Below, in pieces: positions 9,620 through 21,644 of a stretch of DNA of 64,000 nt (position 1 is its first letter; each line of letters opens with the position of its first letter). The position numbers and the translations under genes were made by a program. The stretch lies in contig JAUJYN010000018.1 in assembly GCA_030737835.1 (NCBI GenBank), positions 1,116,001-1,180,000 on the forward strand, in the 5' to 3' direction. The stretch comes from Acorus gramineus (taxonomy: Eukaryota > Streptophyta > Magnoliopsida > Acorales > Acoraceae). The notes beneath the pieces are model-generated. The model was not told the DNA's origin and searched no databases. It saw only the letters and a list, made by a program, of their open reading frames with translations.

Positions 9620-12344
9620 TGTTGTGTCTGTGTCATTTGGAGCGCTCTGTTTGAAGATTTGGGTACATAATTTTTTTTCCTAAGTTATGTATTCCCAATT
9701 TGGTATTTGGATTTGATTTTGTTAAAATCCAAGATGAAGAGGTTTAATTATGATTTTATTATGAGATGTCCAGTTTTGAGTTAGCTTTCGCACAGAAGTG
9801 GAATTAGATCAACTGGATTCTTGTAGTAAAAGTTATGGGTATTTTTCCAAGTATACCCCGGGGATGGAAATTCTGGCAGCAGCCCTGTTCCATGTTTAGC
9901 TCTAATTTCGGAATAGCTGGAGAGATTATTTGATCTTGGCATGAACATGAAAGTTGTAGATAATCTTCTTAGCTTTCCAACGGACTTGGAATTGAGCAAT
10001 TCGGAGCTATATCGAGGAAGTTATGGCTGTTCCAGTGAAGCTTGCGCAGAATTTCTAGTCAAAGGGCGACTTAGTCTTTTCCTCCTTAGATATTTGTGAT
10101 AAATATCTCTCTCTCTCTCTCTCTCCCTTCTCACCTCCCACGACTAACACATTTTGCTCTCCTTCTCTCTTTTCAAACCCCCACCAAGTGTTTGTTAATA
10201 TGTCTCTAAGAGAAGAAGAGAAGGAGGAGGTGAAGGAAGAAGAGAAGGTTGGTTTATGTATTGTTGTTGTTTGTTCTCCCCTCTCTCAAGCTTTCGCATG
10301 CTAGGGATATACATCCATGTATCGTGTATAGAGGCCCGTACATGCCTGGACACCATGTCCTGTACTTAAAAGCCTTGATCTATGCATGATTAATATGATG
10401 TATCCATGCCACCTTAGACTTTGTATGCTAGGGATATGCACCCTTATATCATGTATAGCGGCCTATGCATGCCTAGACACCTTGCCTCGACCTATGCATG
10501 TTCCCATTTAGTTTAACTTATTTAAATCAATGCGAACATATTGTTGTAAGCATGCCTTAGAGAATATTATAACCTTGTGGTTATAATATATGGTTCCCCG
10601 CATCTTAGTTATGCGCCCTGGAGGAATTCTTGTGAATTCATGACATTAGAAATGTTAGGAAGCGTTGTCGACGGATCCAAGAGGATCGCATGCGTGTGGG
10701 TAGGCTGTTCTCTTCCCTTCGTTGGATCCGTGTAGTGACATCCCCGGCGTTAGATAGGCTGTCCTGACAGAGGGCTCCCATCTGTAGGTACCTCCGATGC
10801 ATCGGACTGTGCTGATCGTGGGAGTATACCAGGTAAGCTACGGAGCGGGGAGAGGCTACCGGTGAACCAAGGGTGAATAGCAGTCTAGTCAGTCCCAAAA
10901 GGCCCATGTCACCCCCTAAAGGGTGAGGGTGAGGGTGGGGTGGGTCGGCGATGTTACGACCCACTAGCTTGTGTAGTTACTCCCGTTTAAGGACTATGAC
11001 TACTTTGAGGTTAATGTGAGTGTGTTGGTTGTTGTTATGCATGTGTGTGATATCTCGATAAGCGAGTATCGAGAGTGGTTGTTTTCCATTGGGTTTCGCT
11101 TTGCGAACATGGGATCATTCTCCCCTTCGTTTGGATCCGATGTAGGAACTCCTCGGCGTTGTCTATACCTGTCAGAGGACTAGGCGGAGGCCACGAGGGT
11201 GGGAGAGGCTACTGGACGGACCAACGGTGTAGAGCGGTGAGTTGAGGAGATCGGGTTGTAGATACTACCCAGGAGAGGGTTAATGAATGATGTCGTGAGC
11301 GTGGAATCGTTCTCCCCTTCGTTGGATCCGTGTAGTGACATCCCCGGCGTTAGACAGGCTGTTCTCCCCAGAGGGCTCCCATCTGTAGGTACCTCCGATG
11401 TGTTCGGACAGTGCTGATCGTGGGAGTATACCAGGTAAGCTACGGAGCGGGGAGAGGCTACCGGTGGACCAGGGGTGTAGAGCAGTCTAAGTCTCTCCCA
11501 AAGTCCCAAGATGTCTCCTTTCAGGAGTGAGGGTGTGGATGAGGCGAAGACGCGTCACCTCGTGACCCATTCATTGTTCGATGGTTCCCATAGATGTTGG
11601 GTCCGGTCTCGTGATGGATGTTGAAGGACATTGATGGGCGATTATCTAGATGTAGATGATCCAGTAGTGTTGAGTAGACCAGTAAATCCAGGTCTCTTCG
11701 ACCGAAGGTATGGTCTCTAGACCAGTAAATCCGGATCTCTTCGACCGACGGTATGGTCTCTCCCCATAAGTCCCAAAAGACTCCCTCCGGGAGTGAGGGT
11801 GGGGGTGAGGTTGGCTGCGCCGCCGCGTGACCCTGTTATCCCTTGAGTTTCTACCCATGTTTTCCTTGAAAGGAAATTGATTATGTGTTGAACTGTAGAA
11901 TGGTGATTGGTTTCCAGCCACTCACTGAGCTTGTAGCTCACCCCTCGCATACTGTTTCTTTTCAGGGGCAGTGTTGGGCGTGGAGCTGGAGCTTTCCTGT
12001 GGCGTGGTCTTATGGGCGTGGTGCGTTCTGCCGGCGGGTGGCGATTGCGAGGCTGTCAGCATTCCTAGAGTCATTTATGCTTTGTAAATCGTGCATGTGG
12101 CACAGGTTGTACTTTCTTTGGTCTAGACTTGGCTTCTAGAGGACATTGATTGTGCATTCGGGTCTGTAATAATGTTTTTGATTTATAGACATTGTTATAT
12201 ATTATGCTTCCGCTTTTCAATCACTTATCATTATCTTGCTTTGCCGCCTTGTGTATTGTTGTTGGTGTCTTTATTGACCTCAGGTATTGATAGCTGATAT
12301 TATATTTTATTTTGCCACGTCTCGGGGACGCCTGGGGCGTGACA
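9620..12344 (+). mobile_element. Family B LTR lacking its GC-rich module
   Basis: Starts TGTTGTGTCTGTGTC at 9620 and ends GGGGCGTGACA at 12344 (2,725 bp). Compared with the 3' LTR, about 960 bp is missing at about 10290, where CCTCTCTCAAGC passes straight into GCATGCTAGGGAT; the lost part is the GC-rich module with the micro-exon. Flanking five-base sequences (GTATA and AATGA) do not match, so it is not a simple solo insertion. AGTCGTA occurs on both sides (9611-9617 and about 12350-12356), suggesting recombination within the leader. Confidence 0.8.
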
Positions 12345-14985
12345 AATGAGTCGTAGGATTGTCATCCGAGTCCTCTTGTGTTAGAGGTTATCTTAGGTTG
12401 CTGACATGCCTCCTCGCATCCGTTGACGTGGACGTGACCCCCTGGAACCACGCTTAAGTTGTCGACTGGGTCGACTGGTTAGGGTCAATTGTTAGATCTC
12501 TTGTGCGGGATTTATGCCCAGTAGTGTGATAGTGATGAATTGGTTGCAATTTCTAAGGTATGGATTGCGTCTCGATGATGGAGCTCTTTTCCGTGTATCG
12601 GTATCGCTGGTAACCATGGAGTTCGCCTGCGGCGCCAGTGTAAAGTGTTGAGGATGTGGCGTATTGCTCTTTAAGGGATGATGTCTTCTTCTAGACTTCC
12701 TACTCAGGATTAAGGGGCCTTGCAGGGTCAACGTTGAGACCCGGGCTAGGGTACTCCGTGTTCCTTGTTTGGTTGTCGGGATATCCTATATCGGGACCTC
12801 ATGGTGCCCTGCCAAGGTTTCTTTTCCCAGTCAAAGACTACCATAGAAGCATCAAATTGATGGTGGATTTTTGCCTCACTTGGAAGGTGCTGTAGCGAGT
12901 GGTGACGCGTACGATCGGGATTGGGTGCGTCCTATTGCAGCTCAATGGGCGATCGCTAGTGGACAGGGTTCCATAGTGGCATCTGGAGTCGCTTTGACAT
13001 ATCATTGTGCGTTGTAGCTGCCCGGTTGAGGCCAGAGCCCTGTGAGGTGCTCCCAGATACTATGCTTGTGGTGCGCCCATATGGCAGAGATAGTAGGCTT
13101 GGAAGGCTACCAGGTAGAGGCCACACCGGGAGAGTGCTGCTAAATGATGTCGAGAGCGTGGACTCCCCGTGATGAATCTGACCATGGAGTGCAGGATGCT
13201 GGAGTTCCAATGATTGTAGATGAGCGACCTATCTCTGGCGGCATGTGAAGCACAGTTGTGGATACTGTCGCGTTTTGCCCCACATTGGTCGCGAATAAGG
13301 AGACGCGATGCTAGCGTTCGTGATGGGACTCAACCGCCCTATCAGATAGATGACGTCACATAGGCATTGTCGAGGTTCGACGACCCCTTATTGTGTGTCT
13401 TGTGGATTAAGTGCGGTTGAGCGACTTACCAAGCGTGTAAGTGTCATCATGAGCGCCAGACATGCTCGAGGAGCAGAATCTGGACTTAATTGTTCATGGT
13501 GTTGTTTTGATCTCCCCGTGGAGGTTGAAGATCAATTACCTTTGCCGTGAATCGATGATCTATTTGACTAGCTCTGGGAGCGAGTGTCTGCTGTTAGATC
13601 GATCTTCGCACAAGGGTACCACAAGTTAGAGATCCGAGAGTTGGACATCCCGTAGATGGCCTTTCGTGACCATTCAGGCACTACGAGTTTTAAGTACTGC
13701 CGTCGGGGTTGACGAATGCGCTGGATGCCTTCGTGGATCTCAAAAGTTTTATTGGGCCTCCGTGGACTACTTTGAGGTAGTCTTCATAGAGATTGCTAGT
13801 AGTGCGATGAAAAGGTGATATGGGTGACCTTGTTTCCCCAGGTTGGCATGCCCTCAGGCAAAGTTTGAGAATCATCATCGCGTTGGAAAGCGTCAGTCCA
13901 TCGAGATTCCTCAGTGGACGTGGGAGTGGGTTATCAAGGATTGTTGCGGACTCGCTAATGTCACGTTCGGGTCACGACGCCGTCTAGGTGATCATTGACC
14001 GACTGACTAAGTCCGCGCTTCCCTCCCTAATACAACTGATTGAGTCTCTGGACGCCTTGACGTGGGTTTTCACCTTCGCGATTGTTCGTCTTCATGGCAC
14101 TCCAGTCGGCGCTATTTTCGGTTGAGACGCGAGGGTTACTTTGAGGTTGTGGCGCAGCCTTTGGCGCGAGCCTCCATTTAAGTATAGTGTTTCATCGCCG
14201 ATGGACAGCCAGACAAAGAGGACGATTCAGACCTTGGAGGACATGCTAAGTGCCTGCGTGCTCGATGATGAGGGCAGTTGGGTGAGGCACCACCCATTTG
14301 TTGGGGTATGCCTGCAAGACGACTGCCATTCGAGCACCCAGATGGATCTGTGAAAGGCACTCTACAGGTGCCGTTTTACACCTCCCTTGTGTTGGGACGG
14401 TTGAGAAGCGCCACATGGAGGAGCCATAAGTTAGTTGTTTGACCTTGCGGCGTCCAGGTTGGTTCGTGTGTACATCTGCACCTCCCAGAACCGACAGAAA
14501 GGCTACCCAGGTCATTGTCGCCAGGGGCTTACCTTTGGGTTTGGCGACCATATTTTCAAGAAGGTGTCCTGGTTAAAGGGCACCCTCTGTTTCAACGTTC
14601 GGGGCAAGCTGAGTTTGCTCTTTAATGGGACCATTTCTCGTCATTGAGTGTATTGGGGAGGTGGCTTATCATGTAGCCTTTCCCCCACAGCTGGCTCATG
14701 CCCACGACGTCGTCCTTGTCCAATGGCCGAGGCGTTATGTCCACGATCCTGCTCATGTCATTCTGTTCGACCGCCTCATCCTCGAGGTGGATTTGTCGTT
14801 CGTGGAGCAGTGGATCGAGGTCAAGGACAAGCATGAGAAGAGGCTCCACGCTAAGACCGTTCCTTTGATTATAGTGTGTTGGTAGCGCCAGTCCGGTGCG
14901 AAGACCACTTGGGAGCAAAAGGTCTATGCATGATACTTTCGGTCTTCCCTTTGGGTTTCCTTAAATTTCGAGGACTAAATTTCCT
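12345..14985 (+). pseudogene. Degenerate Tekay-type gag-pol with internal deletions
   Basis: A Gag start survives at 12406 (MPPRIR, then a stop). Recognisable reverse transcriptase follows at about 13520-13795 (remnants of PLPR, DDLFD and TAFR-type motifs, full of stops). At about 13800 it jumps from just after the catalytic-loop region (VFIDD equivalent) to the integrase zinc-finger end, so the rest of reverse transcriptase, all RNase H and the start of integrase are missing (about 1.1 kb relative to 49480-50610). Integrase core, C-terminal domain and chromodomain remnants run from about 13830 to 14960. Protease is not recognisable. It has many stops and frameshifts and is certainly non-coding. 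The antisense copy at 48084-49190 carries the same deletion. Confidence 0.85.
12714..12829 (+). repeat. A-LTR fragment embedded in the gag-pol region
   Basis: About 115 bp closely matching part of the A LTR at about 4153-4267 (shared stretches include GTACTCCGTGTTCCTTGTTT and TCGGGACCTCATG). It lies between Gag and reverse transcriptase remnants, same orientation as the host element, with no LTR ends or target duplication. It looks like filler DNA or template-switch capture. Confidence 0.8.
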
Positions 14986-14998
14986 AAGGGGGGAAGAA
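14986..14998 (+). other. Polypurine tract of the B element
   Basis: AAGGGGGGAAGAA directly before the 3' LTR start TGTTGTGCC at 14999. It primes plus-strand synthesis in LTR retrotransposons. The identical tract lies at 54498-54510 before the A 3' LTR, showing the two families are close relatives. Confidence 0.92.
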
Positions 14999-16491
14999 TG
15001 TTGTGCCTGTGTCATTTGGAGCGCTCTGTTTGAAAATTTGGGTACAAAATTTTTTCCTAGAAGTTATGTATTTTCAATTTGGTATTTGGATTTGATTTTG
15101 TTAAAATCCAAGATGATGAGGTTTAAATATGAGTTTACTATGAGATGTCCAGTTTTGAGTTGGCTTTCGTACAGAAGTGGAATTAGATCAACTGGATTCT
15201 TGTAGTAAAAGTTATGGGTATTTTTCCAAGTATACCCCGGGGAGGGAAATTCTGGCAGCAGCCCTGCTCGATGTTTAGCTCTAATTTCGGAATAGTTGGA
15301 GAGATTATTTGATCTTGGCATGAACATGAAAGTTGTAGATAATCTTCTTGGCTTTCCAATTCGGAGCTATATTGAGGAAGTTATGGATGTTCCAGTGAAG
15401 CATGCGCAGAATTTCTAGTCAAAGGGCGACTAGGTCATTTCTCTTTAGATATTTGTGATAAATATCACCTCTCTCTCTCTCTTCCCCTCTCACCCCCACG
15501 TCGACTGCATTTCTTGCCTCTCTTTCTCTCTTTTCAAAGCCCCCCCAAGATGTTTGTGAAAAGTCCTCAAAGAGAAGAGAAGGTGGAGGAGGAGGTGCAA
15601 GTGAATCTTGGTGTAGGTTTTGTTGTTGTTGTTTGTTCCCCTCTCTCTCAAGCACCCTTTACATGGATCTTCCCCCCCTGATTTTCAGCCAAGGAGGAGG
15701 CTGAGGGAGGGCTGAGGTGGTGGTGGTAGTGGTGGTGGCGGTTGTGGTGGTCGCGGGTGCGTCGAGGGCCCCTGAGCCTCCCCCTTTCATTCCCCTCCAA
15801 AGGTGAGCCTTACCCCTCCTTTTCTTGATTTTTAGGGCTTAAGGGGCTGTTGGGAAGGTCATGCATGTTGAGTAGATGGGTTAGGGTGTGTGTGAGGGGT
15901 GGGGGAGGGTTAAAATGAGGTTGGGGTTGGCTAGGCGCGCCGCAGGAGGGCGTTGGCAGGCACTGGCGGGCGCGCAGACGCGCGCGGGCGCGTGCGCGCG
16001 GCTGCAGGCGCAGGCGGGGGTGTGCGCGCGGGCGCGCGCGAGCGTGCGGGCGCGCGGGCAGGGCACCTGGGCATGCGCCTGGGCGCGGGGCTGGGGACCA
16101 GTGCGCACCCGCGCGTGCGTGCGCGTGCTGGGGCGTGCGCGGGGTGCTGCGCGGGGGGCACGCTGGGCTGGACGCGCGGTGCACTCGGGCGCGTGCGAGT
16201 GTGCGCGCGAGTGCGGCAGAGCGTCTGGTCGCGCGGGCAGGTGCGCGATAGTGCGCCGATGGTGCCGGGGTGCGTGTGTATGTGCGCATTCGTGCGTGCG
16301 CGTGCGGGGAGCCAAGCGTGTGGCTGCCCAAGTGTTCGGGTATGTGTCGGGGCACTCGGACTCGCGTGCGTACGTGCGTGCTTGGATGCGTGCGAGCCCG
16401 TATGCATGCTTGTCCGAGTATTGGGTATTTCTAATAATTTCTATGTGTAAATTGTGTTGTTTCTCACCAGTTGAATGCCCCTACCTTGCAG

Positions 16492-16530
16492 ATCTCGTTG
16501 GATGGGATGCGCGAGGCCCCGGGTTGTAAG
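16492..16530 (+). other. 39-nt micro-exon-like block in B LTR
   Basis: Same length and flanks (CTACCTTGCAG before, GTGAGTGGTTT after) as 7371-7409. A C-tract ending CTCTCTAG follows about 20 nt downstream of the donor. Confidence 0.45.
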
Positions 16531-16797
16531 GTGAGTGGTTTGATTCCAATCCCCCCCCCCCTCTCTAGGGATGCGCTCGACCCGCGTAGACGCACGTCGC
16601 GCATCGATGGGGCCCCCTAACTAATATGTAGATATTTTGCATGCTAGGGATATACATCCATGTATCGTGTATAGAGAGGCCTGTACATGCCTGGACCATG
16701 TCCTGTACTTTAAAGCCTTGATCTATGCGTGATTAATATGATATATCCATGCCATCTTAGACTTTGTATGGTAGGGATATGCACCCTTATATCATGT

Positions 16798-19749
16798 TGT
16801 AACGCCCCACATTTACCTAACCGTTTATCGGACGGTAAATGCGTCGCTACTAAATTTAATCTAAATACAAGACCAAAATTTGCAGCTCTTTTTTTTATGA
16901 TAACAATATAATAAAACAGATGATAATAAATATAAATAATATCCAATGTTTTTAAATCACCAATGGTCTTACAAAATATCAGAGTTTTGCGGAAACAAGA
17001 TACTAAAAGGAAATACACAATAAACCACCCCTGTGGGAGCCATCTAAACTGAACAAACCCAAATAGTCGATCGTGACTATAATTCACATTTGAACCACTA
17101 CTTCGAAGATATTCATGAAAGATGCGAAAAGCCCAAACTTCAATTTGATCCTCGAAATATGCGATACCTGGTTATGAAACAACCAGCCCATATCGAAAAG
17201 GGTGAGCAATTAACTCAGTGAATAAGCCCATTGACAAATTACTTCACGTGACAGTTATATATAAAAATAAGTTATATAAAATTCAGAATTTCTTTTAATA
17301 AATCTTTTATTTTATTAAATCGATTTAAAATCATGAACTTAAAAAAAAACATTTTAATGCAAGCACATGGCCCAATCCTTGGCCCACACAAGAAAAGGCA
17401 TGAGAGTTAAATGATACAATCATATATATACATAACATAAAGTTATATTAAAAACAAGAATTTCCTTTAATAAATCAATATAAATTCATGAGCTTAAAAA
17501 AATATATATTTTAAAGCAATCATGTGGCCCAATCCTTGGCCCACGTTGTAGAAATCATGAGGTTTAAATGATATGACCGGGTCGGGTTCTCAATCGGAAG
17601 AACCGTTTCCCCAAAATAGGTGTGCCAAGCCCCAAGCGACTAAATCGCTCAAAAAGCTCCCTCGAGGAGACGTCGGATCTAGAAGACGCTGATGGGTCGC
17701 CGCTGCCATCACTACGAGAACACCAGCACAGGATGCCCCGGTTGCTGCAAACTCCAAACAAAGGAATCCGCCGCTACAAGGAATGCTTTACCACACCCCT
17801 CACCGATCTTGGGACTCTTCGAGTCCTAGACCTTCCTCCCCAAAGGCGAAATACAACGGGGGGATTTATTCCTGAAATATGCTATGATGTGCATCTTAAT
17901 AAAATCACCTAGGACTAGGTTGTCTCCACTAGTCCTAAATTTTTCCAAAAATATCAAAAATGATAATCCTTAATCCAAATATTATTTCAAAAACATAAGC
18001 ATTAGAAAATGTATTACATTAATTCTTGAAACATGAATAGCATAATACATGCTATTTTAAATGACATAATGAATGAATTAAATCATGCAATTTTATTTAA
18101 TAAAAATGCAATTTGACCAATATGAAAAAAATATCCAAATCATGCAAATTTATCACAATAAATATCATTGGCATATGAAATTCAACGTTATAGAGCAAAA
18201 GCTCACACGAAATAAATCGATAGGCCCACTCACCTCGAATGGACCCTAGGTCCGGAGAATGAAGCCCGCAACAAAATTTACAACCTAGATGAACCAAATA
18301 AATTATTAATTAAAACCTATAATTCAAGCCTAGACCTAATTTCTCTAATCATAATCAATAGGTATAAATCTTTATACCCAATGAGCTAAATTTATCTCAT
18401 ATAAATCATACAAAAGAAAATATAATAGAACCTAAGAAGAAGAATAAAAACCTATTTACCATCTAACCAAACACTAAAAGACAAAACCAGAAAAGATAAA
18501 ACACAGAAAAAGACAATATCCAGAAAATTCAAAATAATAATAAAATAACAAAAATTGATATAATAACATGAAAACATACATTTTTCTCTATAAAAATAAA
18601 CTATTAATTAGTAAAAGTTGAAAACAAATAAAACTTATCATCTTATGGATTTGTATAAATCATAAACCTAGCTTTATTAAAGAAAATTCAATTTTAATAA
18701 TCTAACTTAGATCTAATAATAATAAATAATAGATCAAAACCCTGTTGTTATAAAAATATAAGAATCTAACAATATGAACATATGTATATCAAAACTCTAA
18801 TTTGATAAAAACACAAAATCCCATAACATAAAAAAAATATTTAATTCTTAAAATAATTAATAAATCAAAACCCTATTTTTTATTAAAAGCTCAAAAATCC
18901 AAATACCTAAGCATGGATCTAATAAATAATAGGAAAATCAAAAGGTAAAAAGAAAAGATATATTAAATACCTTTTTTTTCTCTCTCTAACTCCTTTCTCT
19001 CTCTCTCTCTCTCTCCCAAACTCTTCGACACCTCACATCTCTCTCTCCTCTCTCTCTCTCTCATATATACATATTTATCTAATCTAATATTCTCATTTGA
19101 TTTCAATTTAAATTTAAAAAGTGGTTATTAGAAAGATTTGAAAGGATATGCACAAAAAAAAAAGAATATATGAATAACCAAAATAAGAAATGACAACTAA
19201 GGAAATCATAAATTTTATATTTATTATATCATATATGTAATAAAACAAATCAAATCAAATATACAATATCAATTGCAACACAATTATGTAAGATATACAT
19301 ATTTTAGGCGTGAAAAACATTGATTAGAAAATCATTGCAGAAACGGAGGCGTGGAAACATTATACAATGGCCTTTGAATTTTTCTGATTTACAAATAGGT
19401 CCCTATACGAATTACAGATAGGTCCCTACAGTCTATAATAGAAAAATTCAAGATTCAAAAACTAGGTCCCTGAAAATCAATAACAATGAAATCTCAAAAC
19501 TTAATCTTTTGAGCTCTAAAATTTTATAAAATTGTAACCATTTAAAATCTTGAAAATCTTCGAAAGAAAATATATACAATTTTTAAAATTAACAAATAGT
19601 ATTTAAAATTGCAAACTAAAATGGGCCCATAAGATACACTAAATGAGCCAAAACTTAAAAACACACAAAATACACTAATTTTAATTCAAATATCCTATTT
19701 ATATATTTAAATCAAATATATAAATAAGAGAAAATGCACAGGTGTTACA
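16798..19749 (-). mobile_element. Family C solo LTR, AT-rich, 2.95 kb
   Basis: Ends TGTAACGCCCC (16798) and GGTGTTACA (19749), flanked by the perfect duplication CATGT (16793-16797 and 19750-19754). Read on the reverse strand it starts TGTAACACCTGTGC and ends GGGGCGTTACA, the usual LTR polarity, with a TATA box (complement of CCTATTTATA, about 19692-19701) 50 bp inside. No primer site, polypurine tract or coding domain is seen, so it is a solo LTR. It is much more AT-rich than its host LTR. A shadow of the A/B hairpin lies at 17203-17217. Confidence 0.88.
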
Positions 19750-21644
19750 CATGTATAGCGGACTATGCATGTTTAGGCACCATGTCCCTTGATTTGAAAG
19801 CCCCGGACTATGCATGTTCCCATCTAGTTTAATTTATTTAAATCAAATGTGATTATATTGTTGTAAGCATGCCTTAGAGAATATTATAACCTTGTGGTTA
19901 TAATATATGTCTCCCCGCATCTTAGTTATGCGCCCTGGAGGAATTCTTGAGAATTCATGACATTAGAAATGTTAGAAAGCATTGTCGACGGATCTAAGGG
20001 GATCATATCCGTGTGAGTAGGCTGTCTTCTCCTTTTGGTGGGATCCGATGTAGGTACTCCCCGGCGCTGGCTGACCTGACAGAGGGCTTCCGTCCAGTAC
20101 CTCCGATGTGTTCGGACAGTACTGGTAGTTGGAGTGGACTAGGTCGAGGCTACGAGGGTGGGAAAGGGCTACCGGTGGACCAAGGGTGAATAGTAGTCGA
20201 GTCAGTCCCAAAAGGCCCATGTCACCCCCTTGAGGGTGAGGGTGAGGGTGTGGTGGGTCGGCGATATAACGACCAACTGGATTGTGTAGTTACTCCCGTT
20301 TAGGGACTGTGATTATTTTAGGGATTATGTGTGTTGGTTGCTGTTATGCATGTGTGTGCCATCTCGATGAGCGAGTATCGAGAGTGGTTGTTTTCCATTG
20401 GGTTTCGCTTTGCGAACATGGGATCGTTCTCCCCTTCGTTGGATCCGATGTAGGGACTCCCCGGCGTTGGCTATACCTGTCAGAGGACTAGGCGGAGGCC
20501 ACGAGGGTGGGAGAGGCTACCGGTGGACCAAGGGTAAGAGCGGTGAGTTGTGGAGATCGGGTTGTAGATACTACCCGGGAGAGGGTTATTGAATGATGTC
20601 GCGAGCGTGGAATCGTTCTCCCCTTCGTTGGATCCGTGTAGTGACATCCCCGGCGTTAGACAGGCTGTCCTGACAGAGGGCTCCCATCTGTAGGTACCTC
20701 CGATGTGTTTGGACAGTGCTGATCGTGGGAGTATACCAGGTAAGCTACAGAGAGGGGAGAGGCTACCGATGGACAAGGGGTGTAGAGCAGTCTAAGTCTC
20801 TCCCAAAGTCCCAAAATGTCTCCTTTCAGGAGCGAGGGTGAGGATGAGGCGAAGACACATCACCTCGTGACCCATTCGTTGTTCGACCGTTCCCATAGAT
20901 GTTGGGTCCGGTCTCGTGATGGATGTTGAAGGACATCGATGGGCGATTATCTAGATGTAGATGATCCAGTAGTGTTGAGTAGACCAGTAAATCTGGGTCT
21001 CTTCGACCGACGGCATGGTCTCTAGACCAGTAAATCCGGGTCTCTTCAACCGACGGTATGGTCTCTCCCCATAAGTCCCAAAAGACTCCCTCCGGGAGTG
21101 AGGGTGGGGGTGAGGTTGGTCGCGCCGCCGCGTGACCCTGTTATCCATTGGGTTTCTACCCATGTTTTCCTTGAAAGGAAATTGATTATGTGTTGATCTG
21201 TAGAATGGTGATTGGTTTCCAGCCACTCACTGAGCTTGTAGCTCACCCCTCGCATACTGTTTCTTTTCAGGGGCAGTGTTGGGCGTGGAGCTGGAGCTTC
21301 CTTCTTATGGGCGTGGAGCGTTCTGCCGGCGGGTGGCGTGTGCGAGGCTGTCAGCATTCCTAGAGTCATTTTATGCTTTGTAAATCGTGCATGTGGCACA
21401 GGTTGTATTTTCTTTGGTCTAGACTTGGCTTCCACAGGACATTGATTGTGTATTCGGGTCTGTAATAATGTTTTTGATTTACAGACATTGTTATATATTA
21501 TGTTTCCGCTTTTCAGTCAGTTGTCATTATCTTGCTTTGCCGCCTTGTGTATTGTTGTTGGTGTCCTTATTGACCTCAGGTATTGATAACTGATATGATA
21601 TATATCTATATTTGCCACGTCTCGGGGACGCCTGGGGCGTGACA

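Larger units (their letters stand above)
517..21644 (+). mobile_element. Large rearranged family B Ty3/Gypsy (Tekay-like) element
   Basis: The outermost 5' LTR start (TGTTATGCCTG at 517) and the 3' LTR end (GGGGCGTGACA at 21644) are flanked by the same five bases, TTTCT (512-516 and 21645-21649), as expected for one integration. Inside, in order: 5' LTR to 9568, primer binding site at 9575, about 33 bp of leader, a second complete LTR end to end (9620-12344), a degenerate gag-pol (12345-14985), a polypurine tract and the 3' LTR. The LTR-leader-LTR-internal-LTR order is not that of a simple element and implies recombination between copies. Several later insertions lie inside. The element cannot code for its own movement. 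Confidence 0.7.
14999..21644 (+). repeat. 3' LTR of the B element (3.7 kb net), with C insertion
   Basis: TGTTGTGCCTGTGTC at 14999 to GGGGCGTGACA at 21644. Removing the nested C element and its duplicated CATGT leaves about 3,690 bp. It has the full B order: AT-rich 5' part, CT repeats, donor GTGAGCC near 15805, GC-rich module (about 15910-16330), 39-nt block (16492-16530), the repeated GGATCC/regulatory-looking tract, G-rich repeat, hairpin, acceptor TTCTTTTCAG near 21268, and the end. Confidence 0.88.
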
